This document shows positions 1 to 7,162 of a stretch of DNA of 32,170 nucleotides, one piece after another (the stretch's first letter is position 1; every line of letters starts with the position of its first letter). This DNA comes from Deltaproteobacteria bacterium. Lineage in GTDB: Bacteria; Desulfobacterota; Desulfuromonadia; Desulfuromonadales; BM103. The DNA lies in NCBI GenBank assembly GCA_024279915.1, contig JAJRRB010000033.1, positions 1 to 32,170 on the forward strand, written 5' to 3'. Position numbers and translations under genes: made by a program. The notes beneath the pieces were generated by a model that worked only from the letters and a program-made list of their open reading frames with translations, searched no databases and had not been told where the DNA came from.

Positions 1-60
1 AATAGCCTCCAGGTCCTTTCGCTCTTCTTCTGTCAATGTCACTCTGTAGCGTGGTGCCAT
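1..60 (-). CDS. IS630-family transposase, N-terminal fragment (runs off left edge)
   Basis: Only the first 20 codons lie in the window, read leftward from an ATG at 58-60. The peptide begins MAPRYRVTLTEEERKDLEAI, which matches the typical opening of IS630-family (Tc1/mariner-like DDE) transposases just before their helix-turn-helix. A strong GAGGAGG ribosome-binding site lies immediately upstream. A CTAG tetramer at 137-140 is the kind of target this family uses (insertion at TA), so the end of the element may be near 138/139. The other end is outside the window, so neither the boundary nor intactness can be confirmed. The element abuts the truncated front of the SIR2-like gene and probably removed it. 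Confidence 0.7.
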   Translation of the reverse strand, partial: MAPRYRVTLTEEERKDLEAI

Positions 61-141
61 ATTGTCCTCCTCTTCGGGTAAGGACAATTATAACAAAAAA
101 TCATGAAATATGCGAATGTTTAGATTTTACATTGTACTAGA

Positions 142-1009
142 TTGCCTTCGATGCAAGATCTTATTGAAGTACTAGGGTTAATCGAGGTACTTGAAGCTGA
201 GGGTATTGCAACAAAAGGACTCAACTTTGAAGCCTTCTATGACGATCTTTCCTCTTCAGGCGAAAATCCAATTCTTCAAAAAGAAATTGAAAAAAGAGTA
301 CACGAGTATTTTTACGGCATGTCTTTGCCGAGTAAGCCAACGATCTATGATTACCTTATCTTGTCATTAAGAGAAAAGGACATCATCGCAACATTTAATT
401 GGGATCCATTTTTGCTAATGGCCTACCAGCGAAATATGCATATCACAAAACCACCAAGAATTTGTTTTCTGCATGGCAACGTGGCAATCGGAGTTTGTGA
501 AAAAGACAGAACGTGCGGAAACATGGGCCATCGGTGCTCTAAGTGTGGCGAGCTTTTTTGCCTTCAAAACTGCTATATCCTGTAAAACATAAAGACTATA
601 ACTCTGACTCATTTATCAAAAGCGAATGGGACTGCCTTAGGGGGTATTTGGAAAGTGCCTATTATGTAACGGCTTTTGGCTACAGTGCGCCCACAACCGA
701 CATAGAAGCTAAAAACTTAATGCTAGAGGTTTGGCAACAGAATCCTTCATTGAATTTGGCCGAAATAGATATTGTCGATATAGCCGACCGAGTGCATCTT
801 GAATCAACATGGTCTGACTTTACCGTAAGCCACCACTACGGAATTTATGAGAATATATTTCAGAGCATTTTGATGCGGCATCCGAGGAGAAGTTGCGACG
901 CATTTGCAGAAGCTACGCTTATGTGTGCCCCTTGGCAAGACAACCCAATGCAACAGTTTGACACCTTAGAAGAGCTGCATGCTTGGATTTCACCATTAAT
1001 AAAGGAAGA
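142..1009 (+). pseudogene. SIR2-like protein remnant: 5'-truncated, frameshifted, split by IS4 element
   Basis: Two overlapping frames (142-585 and about 543-1009) read as one protein. The first has the SIR2-like motifs ATFNWDPFL and FLHGN, then a cysteine-rich segment (CGNMGHRCSKCGEL) resembling the zinc ribbon of sirtuins. The second continues with LPSKLLYPVKHKDY and AFGYSAPTTD. The frames join if the run of six T at 554-559 originally had seven, so a one-base deletion (or an assembly error in a homopolymer) explains the break. The N-terminal NAD-binding glycine-rich motif is absent, as expected if the IS630 element removed the front. The reading frame is interrupted at 1009 by an IS4-family element and resumes at 2352. 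SIR2-like proteins are common NAD-depleting or NAD-sensing antiphage effectors. Here it must be inactive unless the frameshift is an error and the short tail is dispensable. Confidence 0.65.
1001..1009. repeat. Left copy of 9-bp target-site duplication
   Basis: The nonamer aaaggaaga directly precedes the left inverted repeat of the IS4 element. It recurs exactly at 2343-2351 directly after the right inverted repeat, as expected of a recent, unrearranged insertion. Confidence 0.9.
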
Positions 1010-2342
1010 CACTAGTGTCCGGTTAAAAAACGAATAAATCCAACTGGTTAGAGTTGGGCGACTCTGGCTCTTGTTGCCGTGCATTCGTAACTATATGTTT
1101 TATATGCCTTTGTTCGAAAAGGTTGACTTCTAAAATGTGTAGAAAAGTGTGGAGGCTGACTTCTGAAATATCCAGTTTTTTCTTGGTGATTGCAATCAGC
1201 AGGTAGGTACTGATGGCGATCCACACTTGGGTTTTCACGGCATTGGCCGAGTTTCCGTAGAAGGATTTGATCTTCAGATGCTGCTTGATCCATTTGAAAA
1301 ACAGCTCGATCTGCCAACGTTTTCGATAAATTTCGGCAATGACTATGGCTGGCAATTTGAAATGATTGGTCAGGAAAACAAAGCGTTTGTTTAGCTTCAA
1401 ATCGACAAAACTGATTCTTCGCAACTGTTCGGGGTAAAGGTTGGCACTCTTCACTCCCGTTAATCGGATCAACTGGTCGCTGCGTACGCCAAGCTCTTTG
1501 TCTGAGGGACGGTAGGTCTTGACCCTGCGATATGCGAGGTTCTTCTTGGCACGAATGACGAAGAAGGCGGGGATCTGGTGAATCCGGTAGAGTCGTTCGA
1601 AGTCGTTGTAGGCACGATCCATGGTCAGAATTGATCCTGGTTCCAGTGGGATCCAGTCCAGTGCCAGCACATCGTGGACCTTGGCAGGCGTCAGGGCGAT
1701 GAAACTGGGGATTGATCCACGTAGATCGAGCAGAGTATGTGCTTTGATCCCTGCTTTGGTCTTGCGAAAGTGAGCCCAGGGGAAAACTGATAGACAGAGA
1801 TCGATAGTAGTTGAATCGAGCGCGAAAACGGCTTGATCGAGATCAAGAGTAAAGGGATCCTCTCTGTAAAGATGGCGGGCTTGACCGATCAGATGCATTC
1901 CGAAATCTTGATAAATCAGAAAGCTTCGGTTGTTGTTGGCATCGGAGAGTGTTGAGCGTGAGATCTTTCCGCGAAAGCCCATGCGATAAAGCTTGTCGCG
2001 ATGGGAGCGAAGACAGGCTTCGATGTCTCGCAGACCATCCCGCCCGGTGAGTTGGGCGAAGGCCATTGCAAGATATTGATCCCAACAACTGAAGTTGCGA
2101 ATCCTGAGGTTTCCGCGATACCGGTCGACACATTTGTTGAATTCGTAGCGAGAGATGAGTTGGAACAATTGAGCAAAAACAGTTTTGTCGGCCATGAGTA
2201 TCCTCGGCCAAAGTAATTTGCCGGATACTGTACGTCATACTCCGAGATGGTGTGATGAAATAGAAAAATTGCATAACGTCACTTTTTTCTTTTGAATACA
2301 TGGCCTTACGTGATTTATGAAAACTTTAACCGGACGCTAGTG
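1010..2342 (-). mobile_element. Complete IS4-family insertion sequence, 1333 bp
   Basis: The ends are 18-bp inverted repeats with one mismatch: cactagtgtccggttaaa at 1010-1027 and the reverse complement of cactagcgtccggttaaa at 2325-2342. Both ends are flanked by the identical 9-bp duplication aaaggaaga. The element carries one transposase gene on the minus strand, with no passenger genes. Joining the flanks with one copy of the duplication restores the reading frame of the SIR2-like gene, so the insertion is clearly secondary. Confidence 0.93.
1023..2195 (-). CDS. IS4-family DDE transposase
   Basis: This 390-residue protein has the IS4-type DDE core. The first aspartate is D127 (FALDSTT), the second D193 (LTMDRAY), and the glutamate E297 sits in IYRKRWQIELFFKWIK, which gives the YREK signature Y290, R293, E297, K304. 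The N-terminal 110 residues (FAQLTGRDGLRDIEACLR) are the small domain usual for this family. Translation starts at an ATG with GAGGA five bases upstream, about 130 bp inside the right inverted repeat. The gene is full length with all catalytic residues, so the element is probably active. The stop codon lies just inside the left inverted repeat. Confidence 0.93.
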   Translation of the reverse strand: MADKTVFAQLFQLISRYEFNKCVDRYRGNLRIRNFSCWDQYLAMAFAQLTGRDGLRDIEACLRSHRDKLYRMGFRGKISRSTLSDANNNRSFLIYQDFGMHLIGQARHLYREDPFTLDLDQAVFALDSTTIDLCLSVFPWAHFRKTKAGIKAHTLLDLRGSIPSFIALTPAKVHDVLALDWIPLEPGSILTMDRAYNDFERLYRIHQIPAFFVIRAKKNLAYRRVKTYRPSDKELGVRSDQLIRLTGVKSANLYPEQLRRISFVDLKLNKRFVFLTNHFKLPAIVIAEIYRKRWQIELFFKWIKQHLKIKSFYGNSANAVKTQVWIAISTYLLIAITKKKLDISEVSLHTFLHILEVNLFEQRHIKHIVTNARQQEPESPNSNQLDLFVF

Positions 2343-2351
2343 AAAGGAAGA
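2343..2351. repeat. Right copy of 9-bp target-site duplication
   Basis: Exact copy of 1001-1009 (aaaggaaga), directly after the right inverted repeat of the IS4 element. Confidence 0.9.
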
Positions 2352-2406
2352 GAATAAATACGCCACTGATAATACTAAATTTTCCGGTCAGCCATGCCCA
2401 GCTTAA
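2352..2406 (+). pseudogene. Displaced C-terminal tail of the SIR2-like gene
   Basis: If the IS4 element and one target duplication are removed, the frame ending at 1009 continues here as EENKYATDNTKFSGQPCPA and stops at the TAA at 2404-2406. The native stop was therefore about 110 bp before the reverse transcriptase start codon. The two genes lie in the same direction and were probably adjacent members of one locus. Confidence 0.6.
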
Positions 2407-2490
2407 AAGTCGCTCTAACCATCTTAGTTTTCTGAACTGTTTTAAGTTTGGGACACTCATCTTTCGTTAAACGCGTAGTCCACGCCGTTT
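2397..2490 (+). ncRNA. Candidate structured RNA leader upstream of the reverse transcriptase
   Basis: Two hairpins can form. The first pairs cccagcttaaaa (2397-2408) with ttttaagtttggg (2440-2452). The second pairs aaacgcg (2469-2475) with cgccgttt (2483-2490) across a 7-base loop with one bulged base. Several defence-associated reverse transcriptases (such as DRT2 and DRT9) and all retrons work with a non-coding RNA encoded next to the RT, so a structured RNA here is plausible. The first hairpin overlaps the former stop codon of the SIR2-like gene and may instead be a processing or attenuation structure. The ends of any RNA are unknown. Confidence 0.35.
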
Positions 2491-2517
2491 TCTGCGATAA
2501 AAAGGATTCTGAAGCCG

Positions 2518-4014
2518 ATGAAGCGATTAGTTGATCTTTCAAATGAAGAAGCAAGAAAGCACTTCTTGAAGGGGAGTAGCTACTTCAACGGAGATTTGCC
2601 TAGCTACATTAGCTTCGAGCCGATCCTGACTGGCGTCGAAGCAGTTTTAAAGGGAGGGAACTATGCTGCATTTAAGTCAGCGAACCCTAATGATTTGCCA
2701 GACGTAAACTACAACTTCATCGCAAACAAGGATGGTAAATTCGCGTGGCGCCCATATGAGTTGATGCACCCGGCGATTTATGTCTCTTTGGTGAATGTAA
2801 TCTGCGACCCTGAGAATTGGGCGCATATTTGTAATCGCTTGTCTGAGTTTGAAGGTGGTGCCGTTGACTGTTGCAGCGCGCCAGTGATGTCGTTGGACAA
2901 TCAAAAAGACGTGGCAAAGCAGGTTAAGAGTTGGTGGCAAAGTGTCGAACAGCGATCTCTAATCTACTCTCTGGAATTCAGTCACGTTCTACACACAGAT
3001 GTAATGGACTGTTACGGATCTCTATACACACACAGCATTTCTTGGGCGCTCCACGGCCTTGAAGATGCCAAGAAGAATAAAGGTAAGAACTCTCTTCTCG
3101 GAAACAAAATCGATTTTCACATCCAAGCAAGCCGTTATGGACAGACCAACGGAATTTCTCAGGGCTCTGTCCTGATGGACTTTGTGGCTGAGATCGTTCT
3201 TGGGTATGTTGACAAACAAATCAACTCTGCTCTAAGCGGTCCGGCCGATTTTCGAATACTCAGGTATCGCGACGATTACAGAATATTTTCCAATAGCGAT
3301 GATCGAGCCGAAGAGATATTGAAAATTATCAGTGATAAATTGCGGCCGGTCGGAATGAAGCTAGGCGTATCCAAGACATTCTTAGGCAGGAATGTCGTCG
3401 AGGGGTCAATCAAACCAGACAAAATGGCAGGCATTGATCTACAAGATATTGGAGACGAAAATGCAAAAACGGTTCAGAAACAACTTCTAAGGCTACATTC
3501 ATTTGGTCAACGCTTCCCGAACAGCGGTGCGCTCCGACGCTTGGTTAGCGAGTTCCACACCAAGCTTTCGACGCAAACTGAAAAGCCTGACGATCTTGAG
3601 GTACAAGTTGCGATTGCAGCGGACATAGCTTTCGTTTCCCCGGCCACCTTCCCAGCTGTCGCTGGTATCCTGAGTCACCTTATCTCACTTGCCTCAACCG
3701 AAGAGAAAGCTAGACTGTGGGCGAAGGTAAACGAAAAGATGGCCCGAGTGCCATATAACGGCTACCTTGAAATATGGTTACAGCGGGTAACACAGCCGAA
3801 AGCAGTCGATATCACATTCAATAGTAATGAGCCGATATGTCAAATCGTGAGTGGCGAATCCCCAGACCTATGGGAGAACGCCTGGATTGCAAGCGAGGAC
3901 TTGAAGGACGCGTTAGAGGTATCAAAGATTGTGGTGGGGTCGGCGTCTGATATTCAAGAAGTGGTACAACCTGAAGAAATAGAGCTGTTCAAGCAGAATG
4001 CATGGGCATACTGA
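2518..4014 (+). CDS. Abi/UG-type (DRT) antiphage reverse transcriptase
   Basis: This 498-residue protein has a clear RT palm. Motif A is HTDVMDCYGSLYTHSI with catalytic D161, motif B is YGQTNGISQGS at about 207-217, motif C is YRDD at 250-253, and a motif-D-like segment (RPVGMKLGVSKT) follows at 276-287. The THSISWALHG and QGSVLMDFVAEIVLGY segments are typical of the unknown-group/abortive-infection RTs rather than group II intron RTs, which would also carry a maturase domain. Residues about 310-498 are mostly helical with no known enzyme domain, as in DRT proteins with a helical C-terminal half. I cannot assign a subtype; single-protein types such as DRT4 or DRT9 fit by length. The expected role is phage-triggered DNA synthesis leading to growth arrest. 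The start has AAGGA 11 bases upstream. All catalytic residues are present, so it is probably functional despite the decayed surroundings. Confidence 0.88.
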   Translation: MKRLVDLSNEEARKHFLKGSSYFNGDLPSYISFEPILTGVEAVLKGGNYAAFKSANPNDLPDVNYNFIANKDGKFAWRPYELMHPAIYVSLVNVICDPENWAHICNRLSEFEGGAVDCCSAPVMSLDNQKDVAKQVKSWWQSVEQRSLIYSLEFSHVLHTDVMDCYGSLYTHSISWALHGLEDAKKNKGKNSLLGNKIDFHIQASRYGQTNGISQGSVLMDFVAEIVLGYVDKQINSALSGPADFRILRYRDDYRIFSNSDDRAEEILKIISDKLRPVGMKLGVSKTFLGRNVVEGSIKPDKMAGIDLQDIGDENAKTVQKQLLRLHSFGQRFPNSGALRRLVSEFHTKLSTQTEKPDDLEVQVAIAADIAFVSPATFPAVAGILSHLISLASTEEKARLWAKVNEKMARVPYNGYLEIWLQRVTQPKAVDITFNSNEPICQIVSGESPDLWENAWIASEDLKDALEVSKIVVGSASDIQEVVQPEEIELFKQNAWAY

Positions 4015-4076
4015 TGCAACATTCCACATTCCTAAAAGGGGAGCCGGGACGCAGTTGACATTGTTTCATTTTCGTC

Positions 4077-4168
4077 GTTTCCAATTTCTGTTTTTGGAAA
4101 CAATAAAGCTATATATGTAAATTAGACGCCTGTATCTGAGGATTGTTTCTTGATATAAGACTGGCGTC
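4077..4168 (+). other. Two stem-loops between the reverse transcriptase and the next gene
   Basis: The first is a perfect 8-bp stem, gtttccaa (4077-4084) with ttggaaac (4094-4101). The second closes with gacgcc (4125-4130) and ggcgtc (4163-4168) and has an inner tatc/gata pairing. Neither is followed by a clear T run, so they are not textbook terminators. They could be part of an RNA partner of the RT, an mRNA 3' structure, or a leader of the following gene. Confidence 0.35.
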
Positions 4169-4191
4169 CATAAACAAGTTAGGAAATTGAA

Positions 4192-4878
4192 ATGAACATT
4201 TCCGATTCACTCCCAATAACAATCGCCAAGTCAACCGGGCTAGTATTTCCTGCAGAATTTCTAGAATTTTCTATTGATCAAGTCCTTGATGAGGGAATTT
4301 TTAAAGACATTCCTTTTGTTGGCTGGATTGCAAAAGGAGTATCAGTTAGCCGCTCTATTTCAGACAGGATTTTTTACCATAAAATATTAAGGTTCCTCTT
4401 CACTCTCGAAAGTATCAGTTCTGGAGATCGTGAAGTCTTTCGTAAAAAAGTGCTTGAAGATTCAGACTATCGAAAAAAAGTGGGAGAACACCTCATTGTC
4501 CTGATCGATAAAATAGACAATTTTGAAAAATCATCTCTCCTTGCTAAATGTTTTGATCACTTTATAACAAGTGACATTACACATGATTACTTTATCGATC
4601 TATCTCATGTAGTCGAAAGATCGACTCTTTCTGATTTAAAAGCTCTTTGTGGGCCAGATTCTAGGAGGATTGTGTTTGGTAGCAGTGGTGTCGCAGTTGC
4701 TAGTGGCATTATAGAGTTTGGAATTTCAGAACCGATACACGACGAAGATTCACCACAATTAGGGACGAAACTTTCACATTATGGTAAGGATCTTAGGGAT
4801 ATGTTTCTGGAACGTTACCGAGATCGAGAGAAGAAAGTAAAAATTGCTAAAGAACAAAGCGGATGGGGTCAGGCCTGA
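4192..4878 (+). CDS. Conserved-looking hypothetical protein, 228 aa
   Basis: I do not recognise a named family. The N-terminal third contains a semi-hydrophobic stretch (DIPFVGWIAKGVSVSRSISD, about 42-61) followed by a helical region rich in charged and aromatic residues (ILRFLFTLE, HLIVLIDKIDNFEKSSLLAKCFDHFI). This pattern recalls small soluble or membrane-associated hypothetical proteins seen in accessory islands. There is no signal peptide and no catalytic motif I can name. The start has AGGA eight bases upstream. The last residues (SGWGQA) are encoded by a copy of the GGGGTCAGGCCTG repeat, so the native C-terminus may have been replaced. It lies 177 bp downstream of the RT in the same direction and could be a co-transcribed partner, but the gap argues against tight coupling. 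Confidence 0.6.
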   Translation: MNISDSLPITIAKSTGLVFPAEFLEFSIDQVLDEGIFKDIPFVGWIAKGVSVSRSISDRIFYHKILRFLFTLESISSGDREVFRKKVLEDSDYRKKVGEHLIVLIDKIDNFEKSSLLAKCFDHFITSDITHDYFIDLSHVVERSTLSDLKALCGPDSRRIVFGSSGVAVASGIIEFGISEPIHDEDSPQLGTKLSHYGKDLRDMFLERYRDREKKVKIAKEQSGWGQA

Positions 4879-5080
4879 AAGATTGCAAGATGATTGAACG
4901 GGGTCATCTCCCGACATTGAGGAAGAGGGGTCAGGAGTGCAAACATGTAAACTTGTCCATCAACTATTTTAACAGACACTTCTCATCTCCAATGTCAGCT
5001 GATTTAACCTTTTTTTCAATCGCTGGATCGCAGGACTTAAGGGTCAGGGTCAGGCCTGCAGTCTCCCCATCTCAACCGGT
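4864..5080. repeat. Cluster of degenerate GGGGTCAG-type repeats
   Basis: Copies or part-copies of a GGGGTCAGGCCTGCAA-like unit occur at about 4864, 4900, 4929 and 5041. The copy at 4929 continues as a diverged version of the longer unit seen at 5289 and 15879. Such dispersed palindromic-type repeats are often mobilised by REP-associated Y1 transposases, but no such transposase is in this window. The ORF spanning 4863-5132 consists of these repeats and I do not regard it as a gene. Confidence 0.6.
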
Positions 5081-5220
5081 TGGTCTCACAAAAAAAACAT
5101 CGATTCTTTGGAAATATCTTGCCGTCTGGTAAATTCGCAGATCATTATGTACAAGAAGTCGTTTCACTTGAACTACTATTGCTGAAAAATATGAGAGAAA
5201 AAGGTGTCAGGCTTGACTAA
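5077..5220 (+). pseudogene. Gene remnant ending VSLELLLLKNMREKGVRLD
   Basis: An open stretch without its own start reads KKHRFFGNILPSG, then KFADHYVQEVVSLELLLLKN, and stops at the TAA at 5218-5220. The section YVQEVVSLELLLLKN is mirrored at 16039-16089 (YCVQVVVSLELLLLKN), so it looks like the C-terminal scrap of a gene that was copied with the dispersed repeats. The family is not recognised. Confidence 0.35.
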
Positions 5221-5228
5221 TGGGTATT
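5204..5228. repeat. 25-bp exact repeat, copy 1
   Basis: This starts gtgtcaggcttgactaat and ends gggtatt. An identical 25-mer lies at 7005-7029. It overlaps the end of the gene remnant above. Confidence 0.8.
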
Positions 5229-5288
5229 AAGAAATAGGGTGGCATAATACTTTTAATGTGGAGGCTCTGCACAAACGTTTTCATGAAT

Positions 5289-5358
5289 GGGGTCAGGCAT
5301 GCAAGATTGTAACTTCACATGCTAAGCTTTTAAACAAAGGACACTTATTCGAAAGGCA
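5289..5358. repeat. 70-bp dispersed repeat, copy 1
   Basis: This unit starts GGGGTCAGGCATGCAAG and ends with taaacaaaggacacttattc and gaaaggca. It matches 15879-15948 at 65 of 70 positions by direct comparison. It sits in non-coding DNA between the repeat cluster and the short minus-strand ORF. Confidence 0.85.
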
Positions 5359-5442
5359 GATCAATCTGGCGTTAAAAAAGGTCTGACCATGACATTGGAC
5401 AAACCTAAATTACTCAATAAGTGGTTAAGGGTGCGGGATTCA

Positions 5443-5601
5443 TCAACCCTTCATTCCCCATCGTGTTATCAACTCAAATTTATCAGAGCAATCCAGCCAT
5501 TCGGCATTGATGATGTCCCTGCTACTTTCACCGATCTTCAATTTGGAAGACCCAATTGCAATAAAAGCCACAAATACAAAGTAAAGAATAAATAAAACCA
5601 T
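5443..5601 (-). CDS. Possible small single-span membrane protein, 52 aa
   Basis: A minus-strand ORF starts at an ATG (5599-5601) with a GGAGG site five bases upstream. It begins MVLFILYFVFVAFIAIGSSK, a good single transmembrane helix, followed by a polar tail of about 32 residues. It is divergent from the ArgP-like regulator at 5719, the usual layout for a regulator and its target. The target of LysG/ArgP proteins is normally a LysE-type exporter, and this is far too short to be one. It may be a real small protein, a truncated gene or chance. It competes with a plus-strand ORF at 5389-5595 that lacks such support. Confidence 0.4.
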   Translation of the reverse strand: MVLFILYFVFVAFIAIGSSKLKIGESSRDIINAEWLDCSDKFELITRWGMKG

Positions 5602-5718
5602 AATGCCTCCTTCAACTTGAGTGCGTTCCCATCTCCCTTTTTGTGCAAAGTACTGACAAATACGGCAAAAGTATAATTAATTGTATTGATTAGATATTAA
5701 ATTTGCTAATATGAACTT

Positions 5719-6603
5719 ATGATTGATTACAAACTTTTGGAAGCCTTTGCGATGGTTGTTCAGGAAGGTGGATTTGAAAAAGCCGCGACGCTGATGAATT
5801 TGACTCAGTCTGCTGTTTCCCAGAGAGTTAGACTGCTGGAAGATCGAGCGGGGAAAATTCTTCTTTCAAGAACCTCGCCGCCCCAGCCCACCGCTGCTGG
5901 GCAACAGCTCATCAAGCATTATCTTCAAGTGAGACTGTTGGAGGATGGGCTAGAAGAGGCAAGTGAAGCTAACGAATCCACCCCGGTAAGGTTAGCGATA
6001 GGAATTAACGCCGACAGCCTAGCCAGTTGGTTTCTTCCAGCGATAGGTGCGCTTCTGGAGGATGGTAAGGTCTTAATTGACATGCATGTAGATGATCAAG
6101 AGCAAACCCATAAATTGCTCAGAGATGGGGTAGTGGTCGGTTGCATTAGTGGTATGTCTTCACCGATGCAGGGGTGCAAAGTAGAATATTTAGGATCTAT
6201 GAAGTATCGACTTCTTGCTCGACCTGATTTTATTTCAAAGTGGTTTCCTGATGGATTTACAGCTTCATTTGCTGAAAGTGCACCAGCCGTAATGTTTAAC
6301 CACAAGGACATGTTGCATTATAAAATATTACAGGACGTGTTTGGCAATGTTGTTAAACTGAGAGCCGTGCACTATGTTCCTTCAATTGAACAATACCTTC
6401 AGATGGTCCGCACTGGTTACGCTTACGGTATGATTCCTGATTGGCAAAGTGAAGCATTGCGTAAAAATGGTGAATTTGTTGAGGTACATGAAAAAGCATA
6501 TGATTTAGTAAAGCATTATTGGCACTGTTGGAACCTCGAATCTGTGCCATTGAAAAGGTTATCAAGCCGCCTTGTAAAAGAGGCGAAAACCGTCCTCGTC
6601 TAG
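5719..6603 (+). CDS. LysR-family transcriptional regulator, ArgP/LysG-like
   Basis: This 294-residue protein has the LysR architecture. The N-terminal winged helix-turn-helix is at about 1-60 (LEAFAMVVQEGGFEKAATLM, then LTQSAVSQRVRLLED), followed by a linker helix and a substrate-binding domain. The opening IDYKLLEAFAMVVQEGGF and the VSQRVRLLEDRAGKILLSR segment resemble ArgP (IciA)/LysG, which sense lysine or arginine and control amino-acid exporters. The usual divergent lysE-like exporter is missing; only a 52-residue membrane ORF lies divergent. It starts at an ATG 117 bp from that ORF, after an AT-rich stretch suited to divergent promoters. It may be an orphan regulator in a region disturbed by repeats. 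Confidence 0.85.
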   Translation: MIDYKLLEAFAMVVQEGGFEKAATLMNLTQSAVSQRVRLLEDRAGKILLSRTSPPQPTAAGQQLIKHYLQVRLLEDGLEEASEANESTPVRLAIGINADSLASWFLPAIGALLEDGKVLIDMHVDDQEQTHKLLRDGVVVGCISGMSSPMQGCKVEYLGSMKYRLLARPDFISKWFPDGFTASFAESAPAVMFNHKDMLHYKILQDVFGNVVKLRAVHYVPSIEQYLQMVRTGYAYGMIPDWQSEALRKNGEFVEVHEKAYDLVKHYWHCWNLESVPLKRLSSRLVKEAKTVLV

Positions 6604-7162
6604 TCTTGAGAGATGTTCAATAAACCACGATAATCCAGTATATCCTCCAAAACTCTGTAGAATATACTCCATCCCAGTGTCACCCCCGAAGTTATTGAAT
6701 AGTAACATCTAACATTTACAGCTAGTTAGCCATCTGGCACGCAACATGAATTATAATGCTATGCATGTAGTTGTTTATGAACCGAGATGTTCGACACTAT
6801 TTATAACTTCACACAAGGATCAAAACATGAAAAATGTTGGATTTTCTAAAACGATGGGTGGGGGGGATTTCATGGTTACATTTTCTTTTTTGTTTGTCGG
6901 CGCAACTGTAATTGTTTGGTGTCTGACATCAGCGGTGGCGGGACCTCTTAAGCACATATCCTGCCCCCTTTTGTCAATTTTTTAGCGAAGACCTCCTAGT
7001 GTAAGTGTCAGGCTTGACTAATGGGTATTCACCTCTGAAAAAGGGCAGGGGGCGTAGTTGATCTTTTGATATTTAGAGGCCCTGAGCTCGTGAGGGCATC
7101 CAACTTAATTTGTAGTCGAGTGACATCTCACTTAATTCAAAAAAGTTATAGAAGAGCAATTC
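6604..7162. other. Gene-poor stretch between the LysR gene and the toxin-antitoxin pair
   Basis: About 560 bp without a convincing gene. It contains a weak 52-codon ORF at 6827-6985 (ATG preceded by AAGGA, with a hydrophobic segment MVTFSFLFVGATVIVWCL) and the second copy of a 25-bp repeat at 7005-7029. The small ORF could be real, but I see no further support. Confidence 0.4.
7005..7029. repeat. 25-bp exact repeat, copy 2
   Basis: Identical to 5204-5228. The flanking sequences differ immediately outside the 25 bp. Confidence 0.8.

Noticed and set aside
2001-2216. ORF opposite the IS4 transposase, plus other antisense frames in large genes
   Set aside because: Shadow frames of well-supported genes, without start sites or domains.
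4863-5132. 89-codon plus-strand ORF
   Set aside because: Made mostly of GGGGTCAG repeats, with no ribosome-binding site or domain; treated as repeat DNA.
5389-5595. 68-codon plus-strand ORF
   Set aside because: No good ribosome-binding site and not protein-like; the minus-strand ORF over the same bases has a better start and a membrane helix.
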